This document shows, in pieces, positions 16,684-27,128 of a stretch of DNA of 64,000 nucleotides. Origin of the DNA: Sphingopyxis sp. (GTDB lineage: Bacteria; Pseudomonadota; Alphaproteobacteria; Sphingomonadales; Sphingomonadaceae). The stretch lies in NCBI RefSeq assembly GCF_025869345.1, contig NZ_JAOZVW010000117.1:35855-99854 (forward strand), in the 5' to 3' direction. The notes beneath the pieces were generated by a model. The model saw only the letters and a program-made list of their open reading frames with translations, was not told where the DNA came from and ran no database searches. A program made the translations under genes and the position numbers. Positions within the stretch are counted from its first letter, which is position 1; each line of letters begins with the position of its first letter.

Positions 16684-18306
16684 GTGAAAGAGCACCAATG
16701 CCGTGGCGGCCGGGCGTCCCCCGCTGCGCCCGCCACGTGGCTTGCGCGGATCAGCGTTTCCCGGGGGGCCTCCGCCATCGCCTGGACCTTCATGCTTGGC
16801 GCAACTGCCATTCCCGTGGCTGCGCAAACTGACGATCCGAAGCTCGTTCGTCATACCCAGTCGGGCGCCGTCGAGGGCGTCGAGGGCGACGTCGAGACTT
16901 TTTTGGGAATACCCTTCGCGGCTCCGCCGGTCGGCGACCTGCGATGGCGGCCGCCGGCTCCGCCGAGGGCGTGGGCGGGCACCAGGGACGGCCGCCGCTT
17001 TGCGCCCGATTGCATCGGGAACGAGCGGCTTAGAGAGGGGAGCCGGGCTGCCGGGACGAGCGAAGACTGCCTCTATCTGAATATCTGGTCTCCCAAACAG
17101 GTCGGTAAGGGGGGGCTCCCCGTCATGATCTGGGTTTACGGCGGTGGGTTTAGCGGCGGTTCTGGCGCGGTGCCATATTATGACGGCTCTGCGCTCGCGC
17201 AGAAGGGCGTGGTGGTCGTCACGTTCAACTATCGCGCCGGGATTCTGGGCTTTCTTGCCCATCCGGCGCTTTCAAAGGAAAGTCCGAATGGCGTGTCGGG
17301 CAACTATGGTCTTCTCGACATGCTCGCGGCGTTCAAATGGGTTCAGAACAACATAAGGGAGTTCGGCGGAGACCCGAACCGCGTCACGGTCTTTGGCGAG
17401 TCCGCCGGCGCGAGCGCGCTCGGACTGCTCCTGACCTCGCCGCTCAGTGAGAGCGCCTTCAATCAGGCGATACTGCAAAGTCCGGGTCTGGCCAGGCCGC
17501 TCGCCACGCTTTCTGAAAGCGAAGCGAATGGGCTGGAACTGGGAGCCGATATTTCTGCTCTACGGCGTGCCGATGCGGGCGAATTGACGAAGATCGCGCA
17601 ATCGCGAATACCCATGTCGCGCCAGTTCACCAAGCCGCGGCCGATGGGTCCGATTCTGGACGGCTATGTTTTGCGCACCCTTGACGTCGATGCCTTCGCC
17701 AAGGGGGCCTTCCGCAAGATACCCGTTCTGGTCGGCGGAAACGCCGACGAAGGGCGCGCTTTTACGGATCGCCTGCCGGTCAAAACGGTCCTTGAATATC
17801 GAGCCTATCTCACAGAACAATTTGGTGACGAGGCGGACGCATGGGAGCGTTGTTATCCCGCGAACTCCGACGCCGACGTCCCCGCCGCCGTTGCCCGTCT
17901 TTTTGGGGATAGTCAGTTCAACAACGGGATCGAGCTGCTCTCGGCAGCCTTCGCGAAATGGCGAACGCCGCTTTGGAGATATCGCTTTACGGGCATTCCA
18001 GGAGCCGGCCGTCGCCCCGCCACGCATGGAGACGAAATTCCCTATGTCTTCGCAAATCTGGGGCCGTCGTCCGTATCTATGTTTGGGTCGCTCGAAGGCG
18101 GCGCCGGGGCGTCGGACATCAAACTTGCGACCGAAATGTCCGCGGCCTGGGTGAGCTTCGCGGTGCACGGGGTCCCCGATCAGGGCACGAAATCGCACTG
18201 GCCGCGCTTCGAGCGGCGAGGGGAGATCATGACTTTTGGTTCGCAGGTTGGCTCTGGGGAAGGTCTTGGAGTTTCGCCGAGCAAAGCCTGCCAACCCTCA
18301 AAATAG
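16684..18306 (+). CDS. fumD: FumD, fumonisin carboxylesterase
   Basis: 540 aa from GTG 16684, equal to the length I recall for FumD. It removes both tricarballylic acid side chains of fumonisin B1, giving hydrolysed FB1. It is a type-B carboxylesterase: nucleophile Ser240 in VFGESAGASALG, oxyanion YGGGFSGG (~152), catalytic Glu in GGNADEGRAF and His in THGDEIPYVF. A secretory leader ends near residue 48 (AIPVAAQ), consistent with a periplasmic or exported enzyme. GGGAGAG precedes the GTG; the ATG at 16594 would add 30 residues unlike a leader. Confidence 0.95.
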   Translation: MKEHQCRGGRASPAAPATWLARISVSRGASAIAWTFMLGATAIPVAAQTDDPKLVRHTQSGAVEGVEGDVETFLGIPFAAPPVGDLRWRPPAPPRAWAGTRDGRRFAPDCIGNERLREGSRAAGTSEDCLYLNIWSPKQVGKGGLPVMIWVYGGGFSGGSGAVPYYDGSALAQKGVVVVTFNYRAGILGFLAHPALSKESPNGVSGNYGLLDMLAAFKWVQNNIREFGGDPNRVTVFGESAGASALGLLLTSPLSESAFNQAILQSPGLARPLATLSESEANGLELGADISALRRADAGELTKIAQSRIPMSRQFTKPRPMGPILDGYVLRTLDVDAFAKGAFRKIPVLVGGNADEGRAFTDRLPVKTVLEYRAYLTEQFGDEADAWERCYPANSDADVPAAVARLFGDSQFNNGIELLSAAFAKWRTPLWRYRFTGIPGAGRRPATHGDEIPYVFANLGPSSVSMFGSLEGGAGASDIKLATEMSAAWVSFAVHGVPDQGTKSHWPRFERRGEIMTFGSQVGSGEGLGVSPSKACQPSK

Positions 18307-18385
18307 CGCCCGGCCTGTGCGTGCTTCAGCACGCCGTCCCGCTTTGCGGGCGACGGGCTGTGCCCTCTGCCTAGAAGGAAGTAAG

Positions 18386-19768
18386 TTGCGCTACGACGTC
18401 GCGATAATTGGAGGTGGCAACGCTGCATTGACGGCAGCCGTGACGGCGCGTGAAGCGGGGGCCTCGGTTCTTGTGATCGAGCATGCGCCGCGCGCCATGC
18501 GCGGCGGCAACAGTCGTCACACACGCAATATGCGTACGATGCACGAACGTCCCCTGTCGCCGTTGACCGGTGAATATTCGGCGGACGAATATTGGAATGA
18601 TCTTGTCCGCGTCACGGGGGGGCGCACCGACGAAGAACTCGCGCGGCTCGTTATCCGCAACACCACCGACGCTATTCCCTTCATGACGCGCTGCGGTGTG
18701 CGTTTCCAGCCCTCGCTGTCGGGCACGCTGAGTTTATCGCGAACCAACGCATTCTTCCTTGGCGGCGGGAAGGCGCTTGTAAACGCATATTACGCCACGG
18801 CCGAACGGCTAGGCGTCGATATTCTCTATGATTCTGAGGTGACCGAGATCAACCTTCAGCAAGGCGTCGTGCAGCGTCTGCAATTGCGCAGCCGGGGATT
18901 CCCTGTCGAAGTGGAAGCCAAGGCTGCCATCGCCTCGTCCGGAGGATTCCAGGCAAATCTTGACTGGCTCTCAAGCGCATGGGGGCCTGCTGCGGCGAAC
19001 TTCATCGTACGGGGCACGCCATATGCGACTGGCACGGTGCTCAAGAACCTGTTGGAGCAAGGCGTCGCCTCGGTGGGAGATCCAACCCAATGCCATGCTG
19101 TCGCGATCGATGGGCGAGCGCCCAAATACGACGGCGGCATCGTCACACGACTGGACTGCGTTCCCTTCTCGATCGTCGTCAACAAGGACGCCTTGCGCTT
19201 CTACGATGAAGGCGAAGATGTGTGGCCGAAGCGTTACGCCATATGGGGTCGCTTGGTGGCACAGCAGCCTGATCAGATCGCTTTCAGCATAATCGATCGG
19301 CAGGCCGAAGACCTCTTCATGCCGTCAGTGTTCCCCCCCGTGCAAGCGGACACGATCGCGGGTCTGGCCGAGAAACTCGGTCTGAATCCCGTAACCCTGG
19401 AACGCACGGTGGCCGAATTCAACGCCGCATGCGTGCCCGGCGAATTCGGCGGCCAAGATCTCGACGACCTCCACACCGAGGGAATCGAACCAAGGAAATC
19501 CAACTGGGCCCGACCGATTATTGTGCCCCCGTTCAGCGCCTATCCTCTCCGGCCCGGGATCACCTTCACCTATCTCGGCGTCAAGGTAGACAGCCGTGCG
19601 CGGGTCATCATGGAGACAGGTGAGCCGACAAAAAACCTGTTTGCTTCGGGGGAAATCATGGCGGGCAGCATTCTCGGCCAAGGTTATCTCGCTGGATTTG
19701 GAATGGCGATTGGTACCGTATTCGGCCGCATCGCGGGTTGGGAGGCCGCACGTCATGCAGGATTTTGA
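18386..19768 (+). CDS. fumE: FumE, FAD-dependent tricarballylate dehydrogenase (TcuA-like)
   Basis: 460 aa of the fumarate reductase/succinate dehydrogenase flavoprotein family. It has an N-terminal FAD Rossmann motif (VAIIGGGNAALTAAV), then GGNSRHTRNMR characteristic of TcuA, and a C-terminal FAD segment (GSILGQGYLAGFGMAIG). TcuA oxidises tricarballylate to cis-aconitate. This lets the cell use the side chains released by FumD. The start is TTG 18386, immediately before the FAD motif and after AGAAGGAAG; longer ATG forms lack family homology. The 3' end overlaps fumF by 14 bp. Confidence 0.9.
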   Translation: MRYDVAIIGGGNAALTAAVTAREAGASVLVIEHAPRAMRGGNSRHTRNMRTMHERPLSPLTGEYSADEYWNDLVRVTGGRTDEELARLVIRNTTDAIPFMTRCGVRFQPSLSGTLSLSRTNAFFLGGGKALVNAYYATAERLGVDILYDSEVTEINLQQGVVQRLQLRSRGFPVEVEAKAAIASSGGFQANLDWLSSAWGPAAANFIVRGTPYATGTVLKNLLEQGVASVGDPTQCHAVAIDGRAPKYDGGIVTRLDCVPFSIVVNKDALRFYDEGEDVWPKRYAIWGRLVAQQPDQIAFSIIDRQAEDLFMPSVFPPVQADTIAGLAEKLGLNPVTLERTVAEFNAACVPGEFGGQDLDDLHTEGIEPRKSNWARPIIVPPFSAYPLRPGITFTYLGVKVDSRARVIMETGEPTKNLFASGEIMAGSILGQGYLAGFGMAIGTVFGRIAGWEAARHAGF

Positions 19769-20927
19769 TCTCGTAAAAATGCTGTCTGACTTGCCGTCGG
19801 CGCCGGAGCTGGAAGCCAAGCGCGTTATGGAGGTGTGCAACGCGTGCCGCTATTGCGAAGGGTTCTGCGCGGTATTTCCTGCAATGACCTTGCAGCGTCA
19901 TTTCGCCAGCGGCGATCTCAGCCACCTCGCCAATCTCTGCCACTCGTGCCAAGGTTGCTATTACGCCTGCCAATACGCCCCTCCGCATGAGTTCGGAATA
20001 AACGTTCCAAAGGCGCTGTCGGAGTTGCGGCTCGAGAGCTACGAGCAGCATGCTTGGCCCCGGCCGGTCGCCGCTCTCTATCGCAAGAATGCGCTCATCA
20101 TTTCCATCTTGTCGGCGGCATGCATAACCGGCGTCCTTCTGCTTGCCGCCATCTTCAACGGGGATGCACTTTTCGCGAAACACGCATCGGTGCCCGGCGG
20201 CGGGTTTTACAACGTTATTCCTTATCAGGCGATGATTGCCGTCGCGGCGACCACATTTCTTTATTCCGCGCTGGCGCTGGCGATCAGTCTCGTTCGCTTT
20301 TCGCGGACGATCGGTCTGGGAATTAAGGTTCTTTATCAGCACGTGCCGGTTCTTCGGGCGCTACGCGATGCGGCGACTCTGCGATATCTCGGCGGCAGCG
20401 ACGGCGAGGGGTGTAACGACGCGGACGAGACATTTTCGACGACCCGGCGAAAATTTCATCACGCCCTTGCCTATGGCTTCGGACTTTGTTTCGCGGCCAC
20501 AGCCACGGGCACGATCTACGATCATATGTTCGGCTGGCCGGCGCCCTATGCGCTTTTCAGCTTGCCGGTCGTCCTAGGGACCGTTGGGGGGATCGGAATG
20601 GTCGTGGGCGCGATCGGCCTACTCTGGCTCAAGCTGGCCGGCGAAGACGCTCCTCGATCACCGGCACTGCTTGGGCCGGATGTTGCCCTGTTGGTGCTTC
20701 TGCTTGCCATAGCGGCAACGGGCCTCCTCCTTTTAGCGGTCCGCAGCACCGAAGTCATGGGCGTCGCGCTCGCCGTCCATCTCGGCGTCGTCTTGGCCTT
20801 CTTTTTGGTGATGCCATACAGCAAATTTGTCCACGGTATCTTCAGGCTCACGGCTCTCGTGCGCCATCATGCTGACCGCGAGGCAAGTAATGGCTTCGCC
20901 TCCAGCCCTCCCACGAAAAAGGGTTAA
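19755..20927 (+). CDS. fumF: FumF, tricarballylate/citrate utilisation protein (TcuB-like)
   Basis: 390 aa. The N-terminal half has two ferredoxin-type clusters, CNACRYCEGFCAVFP and CHSCQGCYYACQYAPP. The C-terminal half has about six membrane helices of a cytochrome-b-like module. TcuB re-oxidises the TcuA flavin and passes electrons to the membrane quinone pool. ATG 19755 follows GGGAGG and overlaps fumE, so they are co-translated. It works with fumE and fumG as a tcuABC set. Confidence 0.9.
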   Translation: MQDFDLVKMLSDLPSAPELEAKRVMEVCNACRYCEGFCAVFPAMTLQRHFASGDLSHLANLCHSCQGCYYACQYAPPHEFGINVPKALSELRLESYEQHAWPRPVAALYRKNALIISILSAACITGVLLLAAIFNGDALFAKHASVPGGGFYNVIPYQAMIAVAATTFLYSALALAISLVRFSRTIGLGIKVLYQHVPVLRALRDAATLRYLGGSDGEGCNDADETFSTTRRKFHHALAYGFGLCFAATATGTIYDHMFGWPAPYALFSLPVVLGTVGGIGMVVGAIGLLWLKLAGEDAPRSPALLGPDVALLVLLLAIAATGLLLLAVRSTEVMGVALAVHLGVVLAFFLVMPYSKFVHGIFRLTALVRHHADREASNGFASSPPTKKG

Positions 20928-20930
20928 ACA

Positions 20931-22226
20931 ATGGAACATATGAAGTCCGTTCGCGATCGCAGTAGCGTCATGCAGATCGTGAGAGTGGCGAGTGGCAACT
21001 GTCTCGAGCAATATGATTTCTTCGTTTACGGCTTCTATGCGGCATATATTGCGAGAAGCTTTTTTCCGACCGGCGATAACGCGACATCGCTCATGCTTTC
21101 ATTGGCCACTTTTGGCGCTGGTTTCCTCATGAGGCCCTTGGGGGCGATTTTTCTCGGGTCCTACATCGATCGCGTCGGGCGTCGGAAAGGCCTGATCGTG
21201 ACACTCGCGATCATGGCCGTCGGAACCCTCACCATTGCGATGACTCCAAGCTATGAGGCAATTGGATTACTCGCACCGGTTATCGTGCTCGTCGGGCGAC
21301 TTTTGCAGGGTTTTTCCGCTGGAGCAGAGTCGGGTGGCGTCTCAGTGTACTTGGCGGAAATTGCGTCGCCCAAATCGAGAGGCTTCTTCACCTCGTGGCA
21401 GTCTGCCAGCCAGCAGGTGGCCGTCATGATCGCCGCCGCGATCGGTCTTGCGCTGCAATCAACGCTTTCACCGGAGCAAATGAACGACTGGGGATGGCGG
21501 GTGCCCTTGTTGATCGGATGCTTGATTATCCCCGTGATACTCTGGCTGCGCCGGTCTCTCCCGGAAACGAAAGCCTATCTCCACATGGAGCACAAGGCGC
21601 ATTCGATCGGCGAATCCCTCCGCGAATTGCAACAGAGCTGGGGGCTGATCTTGACGGGCATGGCGATGTCGATCCTCACGACGACCACCTTTTACATGAT
21701 TACCGCCTATACGCCGACATTTGGCGAGAAAGCACTCGGACTGAGCCCGCAAGATGTCCTGCTGGTTACCATCATGGTCGGCGTGTCGAACTTCCTGTGG
21801 CTTCCGATCGGGGGTGCTCTCTCGGATCGTATCGGTAGAACCCCGATCCTACTGGTCGTGCCGGTCACCGTTCTCGCCATCGCCTTTCCCCTGATGAGCT
21901 GGCTCGTCGCGGCACCGACATTCGGAGCGCTTGCAGCTGTTCTGCTGACTTTCTCCGCATGCTTTGGACTCTATAATGGGGCGCTCATCGCGAGACTCAC
22001 CGAGATTATGCCTCCCGCCATTAGAACCCTTGGCTTCTCGCTGGCGTTCAGTCTCGCGACCTCGCTGTTCGGCGGCTTCACCCCATTGGTAAGTACGGCG
22101 CTAATCCACGCGACGGGCAGCAATTCCGCGCCTGCAATCTGGCTCTGTTTTGCGGCTTTCATCAGCTTCGTCGGTGTGGCCGCATCGACCCGGCTGAGCC
22201 GGCCAATCGCCGAAGGCGCCAGATAG
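20931..22226 (+). CDS. fumG: FumG, tricarballylate/proton symporter (TcuC-like MFS)
   Basis: 431 aa, 12 membrane helices. MFS signatures of the metabolite:H+ symporter family are present (GNCLEQYDFFVYGFYA; DRVGRRKGL; LLQGFSAGAESGG). By homology and position it imports tricarballylate for FumE/FumF. It starts 3 bp after fumF, so they share an operon. Confidence 0.88.
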   Translation: MEHMKSVRDRSSVMQIVRVASGNCLEQYDFFVYGFYAAYIARSFFPTGDNATSLMLSLATFGAGFLMRPLGAIFLGSYIDRVGRRKGLIVTLAIMAVGTLTIAMTPSYEAIGLLAPVIVLVGRLLQGFSAGAESGGVSVYLAEIASPKSRGFFTSWQSASQQVAVMIAAAIGLALQSTLSPEQMNDWGWRVPLLIGCLIIPVILWLRRSLPETKAYLHMEHKAHSIGESLRELQQSWGLILTGMAMSILTTTTFYMITAYTPTFGEKALGLSPQDVLLVTIMVGVSNFLWLPIGGALSDRIGRTPILLVVPVTVLAIAFPLMSWLVAAPTFGALAAVLLTFSACFGLYNGALIARLTEIMPPAIRTLGFSLAFSLATSLFGGFTPLVSTALIHATGSNSAPAIWLCFAAFISFVGVAASTRLSRPIAEGAR

Positions 22227-22346
22227 GACAATCAGAGAATGCCCGTGCGGCAATGAAGCGAGATTCGGGCGGTAGGTGCGCTGGCGGCACCTCGCGAAGA
22301 GCCGTTGCGGACGGCTGAAACGATGATGGTATGAATGGGCTAAGAC

Positions 22347-23417
22347 ATGAGAGCAGTAGTTTACCGAAATGGCGAACTTGTCCTGGGGGCCTATGCTGAT
22401 CCGATACCCGCCGCCGGGCAGGTGCTCGTCAAGACCAGAGCATGCGGCATCTGCGGATCTGACCTTCATTTTTGCGATCATGCGCAGGCGTTTACGAACC
22501 TTGCATCGCGGGCGGGTATCGCCTCTATGGAAGTTGATTTGTGTCGAGACATCGTTCTGGGGCATGAATTCTGTGGCGAGATTATGGAGTTCGGGCCCTC
22601 TGCGGATCGTCGCTTCAAACCCGGACAGCTTGTGTGCTCGCTGCCGCTGGCGATCGGTCCGACCGGAGCGCGGACGATTGGCTACTCGGATGAGTATCCC
22701 GGCGGGCTCGGCGAATATATGGTCCTCACGGAAGCGCTCTTGCTGCCTGTTCCGAACGGCCTTCCGGCGACCTGCGCGGCGTTGACGGAGCCGATGGCGG
22801 TGGGATGGCATGCCGTCGAGATCGCGCAGGTTCAACCACATCACATCCCTGTGGTGATCGGGTGCGGACCGGTCGGGTTGGCAGTCGTCGCTGCCCTGAA
22901 ACATAAGCAAGTTGCTCCGATTATTGCGTCGGATCCATCGCCCGATCGGCGTGCTCTTGCTCTGCGGATGGGCGCCGACGCCGTTGTCGATCCGCGCGAA
23001 GAATCACCCTTTCGCCAGGCCGAGAAGATCGCACGCCCGGTCGGACAAGGTGGGGCCCTGTCCAGCTCATTGCTGTCAAAGTCTCAAATGATATTCGAAT
23101 GCGTAGGGGTGCCGGGCATGCTTCGGCATGCGATGGACGGCGCGTCCGACGGGTCCGAGATCATGGTCGTTGGCGCATGCATGCAGCCGGACGCGATCGA
23201 GCCCATGATCGGGATGTTTAAAGCGCTCACGATCAAATTCTCGCGAACTTACACGGGTGAGGAATTCGCCGCGGTGCTTCACATGATAGGTGAGGGCGCA
23301 CTCGACGTATCTCCGCTCGTTACCGATGTGATTGGCCTGTCCGATGTCCCGTCCGCGTTTGAGGCTCTACGGAGTCCAGGCGCCCAAGCAAAAGTGATTG
23401 TGGACCCTTGGCGCTGA
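22347..23417 (+). CDS. fumH: FumH, zinc-type alcohol dehydrogenase
   Basis: 356 aa MDR-family dehydrogenase. Catalytic Zn ligands are visible in ACGICGSDLH and LGHEFCGEI, and the NAD(P) Rossmann motif in VVIGCGPVGLAVVAAL. The four-cysteine structural-zinc loop of classical ADHs is absent (CSLPLAIGPTGART at that place). It is the last gene of the plus-strand fum operon, 120 bp after fumG. It may oxidise a hydroxyl of the fumonisin backbone or a later product; the substrate is not established. Confidence 0.85.
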   Translation: MRAVVYRNGELVLGAYADPIPAAGQVLVKTRACGICGSDLHFCDHAQAFTNLASRAGIASMEVDLCRDIVLGHEFCGEIMEFGPSADRRFKPGQLVCSLPLAIGPTGARTIGYSDEYPGGLGEYMVLTEALLLPVPNGLPATCAALTEPMAVGWHAVEIAQVQPHHIPVVIGCGPVGLAVVAALKHKQVAPIIASDPSPDRRALALRMGADAVVDPREESPFRQAEKIARPVGQGGALSSSLLSKSQMIFECVGVPGMLRHAMDGASDGSEIMVVGACMQPDAIEPMIGMFKALTIKFSRTYTGEEFAAVLHMIGEGALDVSPLVTDVIGLSDVPSAFEALRSPGAQAKVIVDPWR

Positions 23418-23607
23418 GCCTGAGGATGCCAAGGGTGCGACGTTGGGCATCGTCAAAGAAGGCGACGTTGACCCGGTATGTGAACATCCCCATATTCTTC
23501 CGCAGCTGAAGCAGTTGGTAAACATGCCAAAATATGAACTGTAGTATTGCGTCGGGGTTCTCATTGTGGGGTTTGCCATTGTCATCGCTCGCACCCGGCG
23601 ACAAAGA

Positions 23608-25068
23608 TTAGATGTACTTCCGATAATCCGTGCTCTCGACCTGGCCTTCCTTCATATATTTCAGGACCTCTCCGACCATGCGTGCGGCGCGGATCGGGAT
23701 CGGCAGGCGTTGGTTCATCTGGGTCGAGTTCCAGTTGATCTTCGTAAGAGAGAACACCTCCTCGGCTAACTGCGCCGCGGTACTATCGCAGGATCCGTGC
23801 GGGCATAGGAGCAGAGGGCGAGGATCATATTGCCCAGGATAGGTGCCGTAATAGGGCATGCTGCCATTGGTATAGAGCAGTCCGTTGCTACCGAGTTCCA
23901 CGAAGGTCCCGCGCAGAACTGGATAATTGCCGTCGCGTAGCAGCTTCGCCGAATAGGATTCCTGTATCCATACCAAGTCCCGGAGCTCAGTTCCTGCCTC
24001 GTCGAGCGCTTCGAGGATGCCTTCGGCTTCCTCGTCCTTGAAGCGCGAGGTCTTGAGCACGATCACCCGGGCCGGAAGCGTCTTGTGGTGGGTCTTGTAA
24101 GCGGCGAGCACATTCTTGACGATATCGCGCGCATCGTCGCGCGTCATATAGGGATGCCGGCCTCGGCTTTCGGTGTGCGCACGCTTGCCTTTCAAGACGA
24201 ATCCGCGACCGCGCTCGTCGAACATCTGCGCCGCGCTGGTGAAAAGCTGTTGTCCGCCAGCCTCGCGATAGAAGCTGATCCCGATATAGCAGGAAGTGAA
24301 TTCGCCTTCCTTGGGCATGCGCCGCCAAGGGATGCGGCCGCTGCCCTTGTAGTAGAGCGTTGTCAGCAGGTTCCAACTGCGTCCAGCCAAGTCCTGGATA
24401 TTGCGGGCACTGCTCTCCTTGATCTTCTGAGGGATCGCGACCTTGTCGTCGACGACATCTTCCCACACGATTTGGATCGGGAAGCTCAGACCCATTGCCC
24501 GTGCCTTCAGCATGCCGCGGAAGTTGGGGGCGTCCGTGCCACTGCTATCATCGGATTCCACCGTGCCGCTAGCGTCGACCTTCGCGTTCCAGACCCGCTC
24601 AAGCAGCCGAACCGGCAAGGTGATTATGGCGACGTCAGGACGATGTCCGCCTTCGTCGAGGGATCGGAGTTCGGCAATAATCTCGTCGACCGCCATTTCA
24701 ACAGCGCGTTCGTGATCCGGCTCTTTGGCGATCTTGTCGAGCTTGCTCTGCGAAAGAGCTGCTGTCGCACCATCCTCGATCTCGAAACGGCATCGATAGG
24801 GACTCTGGTTGCCCAAGCCAGGGAAGGCTGGATGCATGTTCGGATGCTTTTCGGACTTTCCCTCGATACCCTTTGACGCGGTGTCGAGGAATTTCTGGGT
24901 GTCCTCGATCGTCTTGGCGCTTCCGACAACGCCGATCTTGATGACGTCGCCCACATAGGGCTGTAGCGGCCCCGCTTCGAAAAGCCCGAGCCGGGGGTCG
25001 GGATGATGATGATGGTCGCCAAACTCGAGCTCGGGCTCCGCGAAGACTCGGGTGTCAAAGGTGCTCAC
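23608..25068 (-). CDS. Short prokaryotic Argonaute (MID-PIWI) of a SPARDA system
   Basis: 486 aa with no PAZ or N domain, as in short pAgos. The MID region covers ~150-300. The PIWI half ends with [20 protein letters not shown], a highly typical Argonaute C-terminus. Short pAgos have an inactive PIWI and act as guide-directed sensors that switch on the partner effector. The start is GTG 25068, overlapping the stop of the upstream DREN-APAZ gene (GTGA), which indicates a tightly coupled heterodimer. Confidence 0.88.
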   Translation of the reverse strand: MSTFDTRVFAEPELEFGDHHHHPDPRLGLFEAGPLQPYVGDVIKIGVVGSAKTIEDTQKFLDTASKGIEGKSEKHPNMHPAFPGLGNQSPYRCRFEIEDGATAALSQSKLDKIAKEPDHERAVEMAVDEIIAELRSLDEGGHRPDVAIITLPVRLLERVWNAKVDASGTVESDDSSGTDAPNFRGMLKARAMGLSFPIQIVWEDVVDDKVAIPQKIKESSARNIQDLAGRSWNLLTTLYYKGSGRIPWRRMPKEGEFTSCYIGISFYREAGGQQLFTSAAQMFDERGRGFVLKGKRAHTESRGRHPYMTRDDARDIVKNVLAAYKTHHKTLPARVIVLKTSRFKDEEAEGILEALDEAGTELRDLVWIQESYSAKLLRDGNYPVLRGTFVELGSNGLLYTNGSMPYYGTYPGQYDPRPLLLCPHGSCDSTAAQLAEEVFSLTKINWNSTQMNQRLPIPIRAARMVGEVLKYMKEGQVESTDYRKYI

Positions 25069-26399
25069 GCGAAAAGATCCGCGGGCGTTTCGATAACTTC
25101 CGGCTTCTTCTGTCCACCGCCCCAGCCATCATCTGGCACGCGTGTTTCAAGCTCAACGGTCGGCGGTTCGCCAAATTGCAGCCTCGGCTCGGTCGCCGAT
25201 ACGATGCCGAACAGGCCGTTGGCATCGCGTTCGGCGGCACGATCAGCCTGAGTCAGGTGGCGGTGCCACATGATCACCTGGCCGCGCAATGCCGCGCTTT
25301 TGTCGAGGCGCTTCTTACCGGCGAGCAACGCACTGGGGTAGGAGTGCGGCGTGAAGCCGTTGGTGGTGAAGAAATATGTGGGTGAGATTATCAGGTACCA
25401 GATGTCGCCCAGCCGTTCGAAACGCGGCGTGAACGCATGGTGTCGGACAAAAGAGACTTTGCCTTCCTCTTTGTCGCTCATGGCCACCGTAACGACGTCG
25501 GCGTCGGTCTTCTTTTTCACGGAATCGTAAGCGAAATTCCGCGGCGCGTCCGCTTCGATGGCACGAAAATAAAGGATCTTGCGATCTTTGCTCCAGTTCA
25601 GATCCTCACGCGTCTGATGGCGGAGAGCTTGGCGCAACAGGTGCATGAAACGGTTCTGTTCATCGGCGTCATCGTGAAATGCCAGATCGGCTGTGTCGAT
25701 GGCGTCCACTTGGTCTACGTCGATGATCTCGCGGCAGCAGGAGGTGCGTGGGTCATGGAACGACCAGAAACTTCCGCCAGAAATGGACCAGTCGAACCGT
25801 GCGGGCTCGTCGCCGTCCAGCAGGATCGCCGTCGCCCGCCTGCCGTTATAGGGCGTCGACGAAACATACATTTCGGCCGGGAGTTTGATGGGCAGGATGT
25901 TGACCAGTGCTTGCTCGCCACCGCCAAGGGCAGGGACGTAGTAGCCGAAGCCCGCCTTCGGAACCGTCAACCCGGCGAGGCGGTTCACCGTACTATTGTC
26001 CAACACGTCGAGGGTCTTGTCTATTTGAAGGCGGCGATCATTCTGGCCGTGGTCGCGCGAGACTTCCTTCCAATAGAAGCTGTCGTCGGACCTGCGGTAG
26101 AAGACAACGATCACCGGCAGGTTCGGCCCTTTCCAATAATCGAGATCCTGCATTCGAAGGAGGTAGGTGAAACCCTCGTCGGTTTCCGAGGCATACCGGC
26201 CCTCATCCGTCGATTTGACTTGCACCGCGATCATACGAGCCAACGGGCGCCCGTTCTCCATCACCTCAGCGATGCCATCCACACCAGCCTCCAGCCGAGA
26301 TCGTCCGTCAAACTGGAAGCCCATAGTCAGAAAGCGGCCGCGGACCGCATTCTCCCCAATCTCGCCGATGATCTGATTTCGTGTAAGGAACTTAGGCAT
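25065..26399 (-). CDS. DREN-APAZ effector nuclease of a SPARDA system
   Basis: 444 aa. The N-terminal ~150 residues form a DUF4365-like PD-(D/E)xK nuclease: [17 protein letters not shown], then D41 (AGVDGIAEV) and the QVK core (Q60-V-K62 in IAVQVKST). The remainder corresponds to the APAZ domain that binds the short pAgo. In SPARDA, guide/target recognition by pAgo makes the nuclease degrade DNA non-specifically, aborting infection or removing plasmids. This is the upstream gene of a two-gene operon. The nuclease family is read from motifs; APAZ is inferred from context and length. Confidence 0.85.
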   Translation of the reverse strand: MPKFLTRNQIIGEIGENAVRGRFLTMGFQFDGRSRLEAGVDGIAEVMENGRPLARMIAVQVKSTDEGRYASETDEGFTYLLRMQDLDYWKGPNLPVIVVFYRRSDDSFYWKEVSRDHGQNDRRLQIDKTLDVLDNSTVNRLAGLTVPKAGFGYYVPALGGGEQALVNILPIKLPAEMYVSSTPYNGRRATAILLDGDEPARFDWSISGGSFWSFHDPRTSCCREIIDVDQVDAIDTADLAFHDDADEQNRFMHLLRQALRHQTREDLNWSKDRKILYFRAIEADAPRNFAYDSVKKKTDADVVTVAMSDKEEGKVSFVRHHAFTPRFERLGDIWYLIISPTYFFTTNGFTPHSYPSALLAGKKRLDKSAALRGQVIMWHRHLTQADRAAERDANGLFGIVSATEPRLQFGEPPTVELETRVPDDGWGGGQKKPEVIETPADLFA

Positions 26400-26547
26400 G
26401 CATCTACCAAGTTAGAACATTTGAAGAACTTTTGATAGCAGATTCGACATGGCAAATCGGTGAGCGACCGCCAACCCGCCTGACATGCCCCAAGATCGCA
26501 CCGATAGTGAGATGCGCGTGACGAGAAAACCGAAACAAGCTGGACGA

Positions 26548-26768
26548 CCCGCGACTATTGCGCTGAAATGCATGTTGCTGGATTGATGGCCGATCTTGGC
26601 TGAAACGTCTGTTTTCCGCATCGCGATCAAGGCTTTGACATGATTGCGACCTATTCGGACGGGGATGGAACCATCGTTCGTCAGATTCAGGTGAAGAGCA
26701 AGTATCCTACCTAAGGCAAGACCGATAAGGCGCGCTACGGCTACCGGTCGCTTCGTGTCATTTCATAA
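26548..26768 (+). pseudogene. Decayed PD-(D/E)xK-like nuclease fragment with internal stops
   Basis: The plus frame ending at TAA 26766-26768 reads MHVAGLMADLG, stop (TGA 26601), NVCFPHRDQGFDMIATYSDG, then IVRQIQVKSKYPT, stop (TAA 26712), GKTDKARYGYRSL. The GFD...QVKS pattern is the D...(E/Q)xK core of many restriction-like nucleases. The first stop falls where such proteins commonly have Trp (GW). It looks like a dead defence-type gene. The fragment is short, so the family is uncertain. Confidence 0.4.
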
Positions 26769-27128
26769 GTGCTTACAGCGAATGTCAACTTACCGCGATC
26801 TCCGTCTGAAAGCGGTCTGGCCGCAAGCGGCCAATTTTGGCAAAAAACGGACGCATCTGAGAGCGGACCGGCCGTTTTTGGGCAGTGGAAGCGGACGTCC
26901 AACTGCGTTTGATTTCCCTGATATTTGCCATGAATTCCTCCTGCCGCACCGAACGGCAGAGTAGGTTCGATAATTGCAAACAGGCGCGTTGACCCCACAT
27001 CATTTGGCGGGCGGGAAGAGCGGACGTCGGGCGGACACCGGCGAAGCAGTGTAGCGGCAATTCTTCTCGACCCCATTCGATGCGATTCTCTCCGGATCAG
27101 GACGCCCCCGTCCTCCCGGAGCTGAATC
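26769..27128. other. 360-bp non-coding stretch before traG
   Basis: I see no convincing gene. Short open frames exist on both strands but show no start/RBS or recognisable domain. In related conjugative elements a relaxase or mobilisation gene usually sits here; it is absent. The stretch probably marks the junction between inserted cargo and the transfer module. Confidence 0.5.

Noticed and set aside
24085..24876. Plus-strand 263-aa frame over the pAgo gene
   Set aside because: Antisense to a gene with a clear PIWI C-terminus and an operon overlap.
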